In this document: piece after piece, positions 1-11,799 of the stretch | How the letters are laid out: each line of letters begins with the position of its first letter | Numbering within the stretch: position 1 is the first letter of the stretch | Assembly (NCBI GenBank): GCA_003864495.1 | Contig: ML133382.1 | Coordinates: forward strand, 414,727 to 478,726 | Reading direction: 5' to 3' | From: Nemopilema nomurai | Taxonomy: Eukaryota > Cnidaria > Scyphozoa > Rhizostomeae > Rhizostomatidae | Length of the DNA: 64,000 nt | Translations under genes and position numbers: made by a program | The notes under the pieces: model-generated | The model's database searches: none | What the model was told of the DNA's origin: nothing | What the model saw: the letters and a program-made list of their open reading frames with translations, nothing else

Positions 1-212
1 GAAAATTCTGACTGCTAATGATGAAATTATACCTAAATCAGTAATCTTGTTTTGTGAATGTCATTTCCGTTCATAATAGAGGAAAGGCGGGACACTTTCC
101 GTTCAATACCACAACAATCTTCCGACAATTCTTGACAACTTTCAAGAACTGTAAACCGGATAAGCGCAATGCATCATGGATTTGTCAACAATACTTCACC
201 TATACACAATAG

Positions 213-575
213 CGCACATCCACCGAGTACACGGAAGCTAAGAGCATCAAAAGTGGTACTGATGGAAACTTACCACATTTCAAGGATCGGATAGCTCTGT
301 ATATCAAATTATATGAAAAAGCTATCCAAGCCTCAAAAATCGGTTGGAAACATATTGATATTGGAGGGGCTATTGAAAAGATAGCACTGAAGCGAGGACG
401 GCTTCAGCCTATTTTATCTGCGGGAATGTCTATCCAGGAAAACAGAAATCAACTTCTAAAATACCTTTTAAATAGCATCAAGCTATCGCTTATCAGAACA
501 TGCTTAAACTTTGGACAATTATTTCAAAGTTGGACTCTCTCGTTAATAAAACCCAATGCACTGAACTTCACTTAA
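213..575 (+). other. Unassigned open frame of 120 codons, no ATG at its start
   Basis: The frame lies between an in-frame TAG at 210-212 and TAA at 573-575. Its middle part reads as a plausible soluble helix-rich protein (the stretch FKDRIALYIKLYEKAIQASK, then IGWKHIDIGGAIEKIALKRG). There is no initiating ATG near its left end; the first in-frame ATG is two thirds of the way in. It could be an internal exon, a decayed mobile-element ORF or chance. I recognise no family and see no convincing splice site that would settle it. Confidence 0.25.
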
Positions 576-3500
576 ACCCCCTTTTACCCAAAAGGTTTAC
601 CTTAAAGTGACCTAAAAAATCTCGGTTCATCAAAATTGTTTCCCTAAGAATTGCTGTTTGAGATCAACTGATTGACCGCCTCCCTCAAATTGCTTCGGTA
701 ACACATTCGATATCCGCATGAATTGCACGCCGGAACATAACCTCTCAGAGGGCGGTTATTAGCCGAATTCGTTAAAGGGGAAGCGCAAACACATTTTTCA
801 ACTGCTATGACGGCTACGAGGAGATTAACACAAAAATGATGATGCAAACTGCGGTTAACTTGGAAATGAAGCGATGAAACATTTACACTGTACCGGTAAA
901 AAATCATGAAACTGAATGAAGTGATGATAGTTTGGCCTAACGTTTACACTTACTCCGGCCTAACGATTTTCAATCCCGTTTGATTTTGAAAGATGGGCAA
1001 ATTGAAAGCGGCTCGAATTGATTCGTGGGCGAAGCGAGGCCCAAAAGTACTCGGAACATCTCAATATTTGGCTCACTTCTACGCGTTAATGTATTTGAAA
1101 TTTGAAACATCAATAGCTTACAGGCTCTCTCCCCTCTTAAACATTTCGGTGACATTGAATCGCTTGGGTGAAGGGTGAAGGGTACAAATATGACTGTTTT
1201 GAAGCCGGAAAGCATTGCTTTGGGGGATGAGTGGGGGAGGTGGTTGCAGGGCCTCCGACGAAGGGGGCCAGGGGGGCCCGGGGGCCATGGCCCCCTCACT
1301 TTTTTGTAAAACAATAGAGCATTTTTAAACCTCTTTTGTTATAAGTGTTAAAATCTCCCTTGGTCCCTCCACTTTCCAACCTGCGTCGGAGCCCATGGGT
1401 TGTGAAGGGGTGAATGGATGTGGAAATGTGGTTGTTCCTTCACTTTTGGTAAACATTGTACAATTTAATTTGGGGTTGGAAGCGAAGACTTAATTGACAA
1501 GACAGTCGGCAGCTGGTGCGAGATTTAACAGACGCCTCGGAAAGCTAATGACCTCGCTGGCATATAATAAGAACAACTTTAAAAAGCATGAATCGCTCAG
1601 CAGACTAATTCTGCTGTATTGCACTCGTTTCCCGTTGAAATTGAATTAAAACAGCAAGTCAATAGACTAACACGAGACGTTTGCCATTTCTGCCAATCAA
1701 AACACTGGGCTTTGGCGATACTTTTAATTGAAACCGGCAAAAGTTCAAGTCAAACCACTTTTAATAGTCTCAATGATGTAAGGTGTGACCTGGACTGTTA
1801 ACAATAGATCCACAAGAATCTATCTGAATCTGCCTCAAGGAATATTAAATAACGACTACGTTTGCTCTGGTGAATCGGAATATTTGTCAAGACATGGGGC
1901 CTGATGACTTTCATCAAGAAGCCTTTCCTACTTCCTGGGTTTGATCACCCTGATAAAGCACTTGAAATGTGTAGGTGTCTACCAAGAACTGGAAGAAAGG
2001 CCAGTGCGTTGTGAAGGTCGACCACGCTGTACATTTGTAGATACCCAGTAACTTTTCCTAGGGAGCATAGAGCCAGTAAATTTGAAACTAGAGTTTTTTG
2101 TTAAAATATAAAGAGCTTGTCTCCCGTTCATTATGCCCATTTTCAAATTTATGTTCTTTGCATACTTGAAATTCAGCAGATTAAGGGCTTCAGTCTTCGG
2201 TGTACGAGGATTTCTCTTTCAAAATTTGTGGTTGTGATTTGACAGTGCATGCATGCAAACCTTGCCAATAATTGCGATTTATGATGTCAGATTTCCAGTA
2301 AAAAAACCTGATTTGCTCGTGTTTCATATTTTCAGGGTTCTGATTTTTCACTAGTCATACGTCCTCCATCGCGTACCGCCGAAAGTCGGTTAACAGGATG
2401 GTCTTTAAGGCAGCTGCTGTCTCGCAGAGAACTATGCCTGTTTGTGCTTGTGTATACCTCACATTCTGGGATCCTTTCTTTTCTTATTAGGCCATAAGTC
2501 TCTGTTTGAGCTACCATTAGATTTCTCTTGCTGAACTTGCCGCCTCTGCTCAGGTTCCGTTCGCCGAATAGCGCAAAGTCAAACACTTTGCTTATACAAG
2601 CCATATCGCGAATGACTTACTTCGCAGCTGAAATTAAACTTCTATAAAGATAGTAAAGAAGGAATTGGTTTCAATAAAAAATAATCAGTTGCTGTTTGTT
2701 TTATTGGTAATTAATCATGGTATCAACGGTGTAAAGCCACACAGTCGTATAGTTATTTACGGGCCAACACATTTCACTTTCTTTGCATTTAATTTAACAT
2801 ACAATGCCTGCCAAAATTGTTGGCACACTAACAACAATTCTTTTACTCACTTTCACTCATCCCCCTGCCCACCTACGAACAATGTTGTCCTGCAGCTAAA
2901 CGAAGCGTCAATTTTACACCAAACTTTTTCCACAGATTGACTAGATGCTATACTTTGTTACCAACACTGTTTGGGGGGGGGGGAGGTGGAGATTAACAAC
3001 TAGTTGCATGTCAAAGAAATGAAAAATGCAAAAAGCAGACGAAATACTGAGGTGTTCCAAGGACTTTTGGCAGGCAGATTTGGAATTAATATTCTAAAAC
3101 TGCCAGTTATCACATTGCGCATGTTTCGTTTCACTTCGACATTAAACTGAAGTTCAGGGCTTTTTGGTAAACTTTTTCAAATTCGATTTCTTTTATATGA
3201 CTAGATCCTCCCCACATGCCCCTTTGAAATCACTACTCAATAAACTCTTATTGACGCTTTTAAATTCGGCATGACTTTACTAACCTAACAACATCCCTCT
3301 TTACTTGTCACATCTATCTTGTGGTTGGTAATTGCAGAATGAAAAGATCTCATGAAAGCATTCCATAGAGTTATCTGGATAGTTTTCTGAAATTTTGGGG
3401 CCTTTGCATGCAGGGAATTGTTTTAGACCCACAATCCATTGGATGTAATGGCCTAAATTTAATATCGAATCGCAACACAAGATTTGACGAGACCAGGTTT

Positions 3501-4087
3501 AAATATTTCTTCCTATTTATTTCTCAAGCTCAAGTGAATCAAGTTTTTAAGACTATGCATCAACGTTTTTCAAAGCGATTCAATTTTTTTGGTGGGTCAG
3601 GAGCTTGTGAGTGCTGCAATTTTTTCTAGATACTTGAAACAAAACAGCAATAAGCGAGTTAATCATCTTATCTACATTGAAAGTAATGATGATAAGATAA
3701 GACATAAAAAACCTGTTAGAAGGGATTAACAAGATGAATGGAAAAATGGCCTTTCCCGATATCCTGTCGTAGAAATCTTTACTTCTTATTTATAGCATCC
3801 CTTTGACATAGAATTAAGTTTGCGAACGGCACTAGGCAGAACGCTTCATACGAAAACAAGGAATTGGAGATTCTGAAGAGATTTAGACTATTACTCGGGA
3901 AAGACGCAACTTACCAAAGATCGTTAACTTCAACAGGGTGTACCATTGCAATTTATTTGTGCAAATGTTTTCAATAGAAGATTGTACTTGTCAATTTGTA
4001 ATACCGCTACTCCAAGCGCTAAGCATCGCTCTTACCTGCCTCGTTTGCGCATTTCCTTCGCCCTATTCATTCACTCACCCAGCGTTA
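576..4087. other. No gene seen; interspersed-repeat texture
   Basis: No frame here shows family resemblance or a coherent splice pattern. A GC-rich patch at about 1255-1315 contains the palindrome GGGGGCCATGGCCCCC (1280-1295) in otherwise AT-rich sequence and looks like the end of a dispersed repeat. An 11-G run occupies 2973-2983. Confidence 0.5.
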
Positions 4088-4637
4088 AGCCCAATCTCCA
4101 CTAGGCGGAAAATGTCGAGGCGGTTCGCTTTTGCGCTGACGAAAAGCGGATACAGTGGCTTGGCGTGTCAAATAGAAAGCAGAATTTCAAGATGGCAGAC
4201 ATAGGCGCTTGCTTTTGTGTTCCAAATACAGGGGTTAGCTTTCACCTCCTCCACTAGGAATTCTTTTATGTCAACATATTGTTGCTGGGTAGAAGGTAGA
4301 AGCCGTTTCTAAGTTTTGAAATTGATCTTCACTTCGTGAGGGGACGTCAGCACGGGGTTGAATCGATCTAGAATCATTGTTCATGTGAATTTTACCGCTT
4401 GTAACCCGAAATTTTATTATTTCTTCATCCAAGACGAAGCTACTTTGACACTCGGCCATTCTGCAAAATGTTCATAGGACGACAAATTCGCCGGCGACAG
4501 ATAAAAAAGTTCAAATGGTTTGAACTTTCAAGGCGAACGACGCGCACAGCACTGGTAACGAAAAAGTTCAAGTGCGCATGCTCATAACCTTTCGCCGGCG
4601 AAAAAACGAAAGATTTTCGCTCAATGGAGATTGGCCT
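4088..4637. mobile_element. MITE-like element, about 550 bp, imperfect terminal inverted repeats, TTA target duplication
   Basis: The left end (from 4088) begins AGCCCAATCTCCACTAGGCG and the right end (to 4637), read in reverse complement, begins AGGCCAATCTCCATTGAGCG. The similarity continues into a GAAAAT block. Both outer ends abut TTA (4085-4087 and 4638-4640), as expected for a 3-bp target-site duplication. Three-base TWA duplications with short inverted ends are typical of PIF/Harbinger non-autonomous elements. Inside, a 10-bp-arm palindrome lies at 4506-4515/4519-4528 and there are several GTTCAA(A/G) and CGCCGGCGA motifs. No coding capacity was seen. Seen: termini and duplication; inferred: the superfamily. 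Confidence 0.6.
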
Positions 4638-5346
4638 TTAGTCATACTTGTTTGCGCGTAAACATTTTGCGTCATCTTGCATCGCACTCTTTGTTGCATT
4701 GCGTATACTAGTAGGAACACTTCCACTAAGGAAACCCAACTTCTATTATAAGTATTGTTTTAAGAACTACGCTATGGATTGACTCAGCTCATACATACGT
4801 ATCCAGACGCATTTCCATTGTTTATCTAGCTTGTTTTTCCTCTTATGTAGACACCTAATATTAACACCTTTATATCCTTTGTTCGTACAAGGAACTAGTT
4901 TTACATATATATATAACTCTCCACAAACCTAAAAGTTAACTGAGAATTAGAATTAGCATGTTGTACACTGCTCTTGAAAAAGGCTTAGTGGTACTAGTCG
5001 TACAAAGATACACGTTTGTGAAAACCGTATCTGTGTCCATTCTTGTTGTCATTCTGAAGTCGTGCCGAACATTTAGCTCGGAACCTGCCATATTTTGAAA
5101 CCAATTTACAAATTATAGTAAAGCACAAAATATTTCTCCCAGAGCAGCCCCCTAACATCCTGCCATTCCACAACAAGAAATCGGAGCTAGTCCACACATT
5201 GAAGAAAGGAAGTGATCTTTTTTAAAAAAAAACACTAAATGCGCCTAGCTCAGTTTCTTTTTAATATGTTATGCCCTAGTTACCAGACTCACTTATTTCG
5301 ATTGCTACCACTTAAGATTACATGTTACTCCATTGTTTTCATTGGC

Positions 5347-5367
5347 GGGGGGGGGGGGGGGGGGGGG
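5347..5367. repeat. Homopolymer run of 21 G
   Basis: A run of 21 consecutive guanines in AT-rich surroundings. It could fold as a G-quadruplex on the plus strand, and its true length is likely to vary or be misread in assemblies. Confidence 0.95.
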
Positions 5368-5715
5368 TGGTGCAACCACCTATTATTTTTTAAATCAACA
5401 CGTTTATTTTTTATAGTGTATGCTTTTGTTACAAAACTGCAAAACTATGCAATTTGCGCAAAAGCCTCGCTTTCATGCCGAGACAGTAGATTAAGGATCC
5501 AGCCAGAATTTTCTGGAAGCAAGCTATTGTAATAGGATTAAGTACGTCAATCGAATTCTTAACTTTTATTGGTTTGAGTAGTAGTTAAAATTGATTTTGA
5601 TTGGCGAGGATAAATTTTTAGTTCCTTGTTTGTTTTTATAAAAGCTGGTAATTGAATTGAGAGCGAGGAATTCATAGTGAGAGATCTTTTCATGATGTAC
5701 GTTGGGTTGAGTTTA

Positions 5716-5802
5716 CCCTGGGTACCAGACCCACTATGTATCAAGGAATTACTATGTACCAGACCACTATTCCTTGGTACATAGTGGGTCTGGTACCCAG
5801 GG
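5716..5802. repeat. Long-arm hairpin: 34-bp inverted repeat with one mismatch
   Basis: The arm at 5716-5749 (starting CCCTGGGTACCAGACCCACT) is the reverse complement of 5769-5802 apart from a single T/C difference. A 19-nt loop separates the arms. The loop itself carries a third, partial copy of the core (ACTATGTACCAGACC), so this is a compact foldback built from one repeat unit. A related TCTGGTACCCAG word occurs at about 13019-13030. It is probably a foldback MITE or the fused ends of one. Confidence 0.85.
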
Positions 5803-7120
5803 CAAGTTGAGTTGAGCAAAAAATACTGAAAACGTCAAGATCGTCTTTGTCTGAGAGTTTACTCTAATCATTTATTGAGCCCACGTTAACGCTGCAAGAC
5901 GCCTGTGCCGACCAATTAGCCAAACGCTTACTTTCAGCTAATGGCTTCTCACGTTGTTTTGTTTTTGGGCAAAAGTCTTATGCGCAGAGTCCGTGGAGTG
6001 GATATTTTTTAGAGGAATTTAAAAGCACAGCAAACACCACGTCCATTCTCTGTATTTTACTATCCCCGAAAACGTGAATTATGTGGAGAAAGTGAAGAAC
6101 TAACTGCTCATCTGTAGAGCATATAATAGTTCTTTATATATATCCAAGTTATCAAATAATTCTTAAGAAACAGGGTTAATTTAAATATCCTTGTAGCTGA
6201 GCAAAAACTCTTCAAATTTTTTTAGTTTAGCAGCTGGTGCATTTTTCTTCCCAGAAATTTTGACGCCAGCCCAACAATTACTCCACAGGTCTTTGTAAGC
6301 ATCGTTCCCTCTACTCCAATTGGTGACATTTTTCACACTTTATTATAACTTCAATATTGTTTCAGGGTATGACTGAGATTGGGTATCTTTCAATTCAAAT
6401 AGATTCGACAAACTGGGTGATAGAAAAATTGGCAGTGCAAATAAAAAATTATCGATCTTCTAATAAGCAAATTTGCTGTGAAGCGTTCCATTAATTCTTC
6501 GGGCGAAGAATTTCACTTGAAATTTAGATTTGGAGACAAACTCTGTTCAATTTAAGGTATTTTGAAAGGAACTTACGGTATTTAACACTCTTTGTTTCCA
6601 GCAAATGTCACAATAGAGGTCGCCAGGGCCAATAATAGTGATTTTGTAAAGACAATTAAGAGTGATATGCGCCTTTCAAAACACATTTATGTCTAAAGAA
6701 ACGAGTGAAGTCAAGGATGAAATAGTTTAGGCGGCTTTAACCTCATGAAAGGCACTGTTGCATTTATGAAGAACTGTGATGAACGCGAATTTAGTAGGTA
6801 AGTGCTTATATTTCAAGTTTAATTGAACCTTTAGTTACAACACAAATTTGCTTTCCTACTGACTGAGCTGAGCAGAATGTAACGCGTTGGAATCTGGCAT
6901 TTTGACAAAAGGAAAATTTTCTTGATGGGCAAATTTTCATTCAGATATGGAGGGTAAATATTTTTTATTAAAAGTACTCTCTGTTCAGTTCAGTTTACTG
7001 TTCGGTTTGGTCTCACCGAAACGACGAAGATTCGCCGATTGAAGAGTTTGACAAAAAGATGGCTAGGCCAGAAGTTGGCGACTAGGCTCTGAATTTTGAT
7101 TTGTTGTTTACAAAACATCA

Positions 7121-7345
7121 ACACTCAATTGACAAGAAAGTTTACCACAATATAAAAGAAATTTACGGCAAAATAGAGTTCACTCTATTCTATACCTCTG
7201 CATATCAAAACTCAATTGCCTATAAAAGTTACAATAATATAGAGGACAATTACAACAACGTAGAATTCATTCTATTCTGAATCGATGCATACCAAAATTC
7301 AATTAGCAATAATATTTACAAAAATATAACAGAAATCACATCAGA
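7121..7345. repeat. Diverged tandem repeat, unit about 86 bp, roughly 2.6 copies
   Basis: Three successive blocks begin at about 7121 (ACACTCAATTG), 7209 (AACTCAATTGC) and 7294 (AAATTCAATTAG). Each is followed at matching offsets by an AATATA-rich segment and, in the first two, by a GAGTTCACTCTATTCT / GAATTCATTCTATTCT box and a GCATA(T/C)CAA end. Divergence is substantial, so this is an old satellite-like duplication. Confidence 0.7.
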
Positions 7346-10300
7346 GTGAAGTGGTTCAAACACTGCAAAGTATTATATAAATTATACGAAGCAGGGGAAA
7401 TTGTTGTAGGGGGTGGGAAAGGCTGAAATTGGGCAAGTTCAAAATACTATGTCTTGTCATTTCAAATTAGTGCTTAAAAGTTGTATTCAATTGTATTAAT
7501 CAATTAATCAATTGTATTTACTTGAAAAATACCACGAGAATTGACATTTATTCCCTCTCTTAACAAGGAGTCCACATATTACAGACAGAAACCATAGTTG
7601 ATTGCGCTTGCGCAAAAATTGCAAACACGCAGACATATTTTTTGTGTTCACTCCCTTTGATTTTGGCGAAATGCACAAATATGCATACAATTTTGTAAAT
7701 AGTGTGAGGGTTTTTTCTACGACACAATAAATATTTGATAAATTTATATTAATATACATATATTTATGACATTTGGAGTTTTTGAATGAATTGATACGTA
7801 TTGACTGTTGCTACGTCAGAGGATCTATGCGATTGAGCAACACAAACTGCTGCCTTTTTGATATTTGCGCCTTTGTTTCAAAAGAGAGGCAAGTTTGAAA
7901 CCTTGACAATGGCATTAAGGGTAGAAATTTAAGCCTATTAGCAGACAATAGGGTACGCGATAATGCACGCCATTTGTCCGGCAAATTGCCACGAACGGCT
8001 TGGTTTCCAAATAGCCGTGCCGGTACCACCCCAGACCGAAAAAGACGCTGGGGTTACAACAGCCAAGAACCAGTGCTCAGAAGAAGCAGTTGGGTCCCAC
8101 CACCATGGCCTACTGTGAGCAAATATACACTTTCTTTTAAAAAAAGAATAAAGTCTATAAGAATATTGAGGCTCAAAGTTGCTAAAATAGGCTAAAACTT
8201 CCCCTTCATCTGAGTTTTCCCCCAACACGCGATGGAAATAATGCTTTTGGATTAGAATCGTATTTTTATAATTAGATTTTGCATTTTGATATCAATTTCC
8301 TGTTCTATTCGTTCTTGTTGATATGTTTGATGATGCAACACATAAAAAATATTTAATATTTTTTCTTTGATCTTAGGGCGAATTTACACCTTGTGTAGAG
8401 CAAGAAAAATTTGGGAATTATCTTAGGCTCAAAATGTTTAACAATATTCTTAGGCTCAAAATGTTTAAGAATATTGAGGCTCGGCAAAAATGAGATATTC
8501 TTATAAGAAAGTATGTTAGAACATCGGGGGAAGGGTTGACTGCCCCCTTGCCCTTTTGCCCGTGTTTCTGTTTTCCAGGCGCATGGCTGTGCGCCAGGAC
8601 ATGACCCCAAGTAGAACGGTGCAGCAAATCAAAGACTAAAGCTGATCTTTGAGAAATATGTATTGCATGAGTAATTATAACTATTTCTGGCCCTGTTGAA
8701 GTCTAAACGGGCCTGTTATTTGCAAAGCCAAACTGGGGACGCACCTGCCCCTGAAGTGTGGCAATTTAGTTGCATAATAAGACAAGATATCTTCCCCAAA
8801 GCTTTATCTGACCTGATCAGTTCTTCTATTGGATCTAAGTCTTTAAAGGTGAGCAGATCCTTTCACAAACGCAAGTCCTTTTCAAGCAAGGAAATCCAAA
8901 TTTGTGGATTTTGAAAGGTATCATGTTACAAACATAGGGAAAGCCGTGGTGTTTTTTGTTTCCTACTTCGTGGACGGACGTCTCGATTCAAGGGTAAAGG
9001 CCAGATCCACCGCACTAGTATTGTGAGTATTAAGCCAGTGTCTTGACTCTATTTTGGTCGAACATCACTTGCATGTTAGCAAAGTGTAGGGGAGAGCTTT
9101 GGTTTTAGGATTACGCAATGGAAGTAAGAGGCTGCCAAACGATCTATTGGTTTGACCGACCATCTCTGACACCCAAGTATGACTTTGATTGCTATTGGTT
9201 TATTACTTGCAACGAACGAAAACACCAGTCTTACCACTGCAGTTCGTTGGTGTTACACGTAAGACGCTTTTAGGCTAAACATTGCAAATACACACGACCT
9301 TCCGAACATCGACAACGTTCTTGTTCAACCTGCAGGATACAAATACCCTTCCGACTTTCATGCTCTCTTCTTTTGTAGCCCAAGTAATGACCTTGGTAGA
9401 AACGCTTCTTTTTGGCAATTTTAGTGCTAAATAGAATAACAGTTGTGTGTAGAGAAAAAGTAATGTGATGCACACAGGAAACATTTCGGCGGATTTCTCG
9501 AAACCCCCTTGATATGACCAATACTTGCGTTGACGCAATTTGATTTCATAGAAGGCTCTTTTAGTGAACTGATTACAAAGACTACGAACACAATATGTGC
9601 AATTGGCCTGATGTGAGTCACATTTCTAGGAAATTCGGAAGCCTAGAAAAGGCCCTCGCTTAACGTTGAAGCGTTGAGACTTCCTCCATTGAAATTACAG
9701 AAAAATCAGCATTTCAACGTCCGTTCAATCTGTTTTTAAATCGTCTGAAAGCAAATTATTTTGAAAAGCTATTGTACGTAAATATTTTCCTGCCACACGA
9801 AGGGCTTTAAATATTAATTAGGCAAACTTGCTTATTTTCAAGCAAGCTGGAAAGGACAAGAAGAATCATTGTGATTTCTTTTCACCAACCTGGTATAATT
9901 TTTTTAATAATTCCTACTGAATCAGTATGCCTTTGCAGCGATCAAATCCCCCACAAACTGTTCAAACTATTTACTTCGCCTCCAAAACCCTTGGAAGTGT
10001 GGCCTTTGGACGCCAGCCGGAACAGGTTTTGGCAGCTCAACAACATTCAATAGAGTTTGTGTTTTTGTTCTAAAACCAATTAAATAAAGGTCGGGTTAAT
10101 AATTCAACGCTTCTTACGTTGCGGTTAATCGTTAATTCTCGGGAAACTTTTGAGTAAAGGGCCGAATCACGGGTCCTCTTACGGGTTATGAATTGTTGCA
10201 GCTAAGCCAAGTTTATATTGTTAGACTGTTAAAAGCACGAGTCGATGTGACACCAAACAATTTGCCACGTCCTTTACTTGTTTTGGAAAGAAAGCTCTGA

Positions 10301-11319
10301 ACAAAAGACGAACATCAGAGGTAACTGCAGTGTCGTTTCTTTCTTTCATGCCAGTTTTACTTGCAGCAATAACACATGATTCAACATTAATCACCATTGG
10401 TAACAACGCCACGCCGTATTTAGGCCACTTTGAGAATGGAGTCGAAAATCATAGTACTTTACTTGAGACTTGCCATTTTTCAACAGCTTTGAAGTAAGTT
10501 TCGATCACAACTGCTTTCAAGAAGCGCTGTTCAAGTTGATGTTCCAGATCTGATGAAGCGATACACAATCCCACGTGAATTGTCTGCTAAAGAATGTTGT
10601 GAAATTCAAATTTAAAGCCTTGTCTCAGATTGAAGTAATTTCATGGGTTCTTGTGGAGCTATTCAGTGCAACAGCCTGTTTCTTTAATAAATAACCGAAT
10701 GTCACCTACACGAGTTTGCTCGTGATGATGTATGGGCGTTGGCAAGACGTTCACGACTATCGCATTGACGGTTTGATAAATTTTTGTTTCACAAAGGTAC
10801 TATGCTGTGAAGTAGAACAGAATGACACTAGATTGTCCAGATAAATCTGTAACTAGCTTCTATCAAGCAAAGTATTCAGTGGCACCATTAGCAGTTGCCA
10901 AAGCAGCAACAGAATGCAAATCATTGGATCAATGACGTATCATCAAAAATTGCCAATGAAAAAGGGACAATTCTAGATGATCTGAGAAAGCATGCACCGG
11001 GTTGTCAATCCAGCTCTCTGAATTAGAGAGAGATATAAGAATCGTTTCATGATGCCATAACAAGGCATTACTATGGCTTATGATGGGAATTAGCTTGACT
11101 TCACTATTCACACCTTTGGGTGGAGCCTGGCTTACAGATAAAGGGTGACCTAGAATAAACTTTTGAGAGCAATAAAATGGAGGAAAGACGATTGGAACCA
11201 GGTTGGCAAGAATGACAGACAAGTACTTATCTTGGAAGTTAAACTGATAATTTTAACAATTAGTTAACAAAGACATTGAGTAGAGCACGGGTGAGTGTTT
11301 AAGCAAAGAAACTTAACAC
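7346..11319. other. No gene seen
   Basis: Several overlapping short frames occur on both strands (for example around 7.8-8.2 kb and 9.3-9.6 kb) but none shows a recognisable domain or a consistent exon pattern. A 27-bp tandem duplication is listed separately. Confidence 0.45.
8421..8474. repeat. Tandem duplication of a 27-bp unit
   Basis: Positions 8421-8447 and 8448-8474 differ at one base (AACAATAT versus AAGAATAT). A truncated third copy (GAGGCTC) follows. The word AAGAATATTGAGGCTC at the right edge recurs about 310 bases upstream, near 8158-8173, so the unit belongs to a slightly larger local repeat family. Confidence 0.85.
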
Positions 11320-11555
11320 GTAGGCTTCTTCGATGTTTCAATGCAAAGCTTCCATTAAACCCTAAAAGCGTTTTTGACTTGGGCACAGTACCGAAGTCTC
11401 CAGTGATGACTCCAAGATCCAAGTATACCAAACGCCACTGCTCCTCCGTACTGGCATTGAGGGTGGCGGTGCACAATCGAATATCCGCAAGCATGGAGGC
11501 TGTCATTATCGAATATCGGTTGTTCTGCTCTAAAGCAGCTTTCTACAGAACAATC
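11320..11555 (-). other. Candidate internal exon, unassigned
   Basis: On the minus strand a splice-acceptor-like ATTGTTCTGTAG precedes an open reading of about 75 codons. It contains the protein-like stretch STEEQWRLVYLDLGVITGDF followed by GTVPKSKTLLGFNG, and ends near a possible donor GTTAAG. I recognise no family. A plus-strand frame of 161 codons overlaps the same DNA and is less protein-like. With no flanking exons identified, this may be a mobile-element relic. Confidence 0.25.
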
Positions 11556-11799
11556 AATACACAGCGCATCTGTAATGATAAAACAGTCATTAATAAATAC
11601 AATTGCCTGCTGCAAGTGAAGAAACGTGATCTGGACAAATCTAGCTGTCATTTGATACAAGTCATGCTTCACTCCTCTTATTTTCGTTTCAATGGTCCAA
11701 CGTGTTTCCGCTGCCCTGTTATGGAAATGAGTGCTTTTGTGTACTTTGCTCCAGGAGCAAGTGTGAAAAAACGAACTTGATACAGTGCCGCATTTACGA

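Larger units (their letters stand above)
4638..7120. other. No gene seen; contains a G-run and a hairpin listed separately
   Basis: Open frames are short and overlap without family resemblance. The only ordered structures I found are the 21-G run and the long-arm hairpin. Confidence 0.5.

Noticed and set aside
970..1314. Minus-strand 114-codon frame with a Pro/Gly/Arg-rich start
   Set aside because: It runs through a GC-rich dispersed-repeat-like block and has no domain.
11295..11780. Plus-strand open frame of 161 codons
   Set aside because: It starts at a non-ATG codon, has no recognisable domain, and overlaps a more protein-like minus-strand reading.
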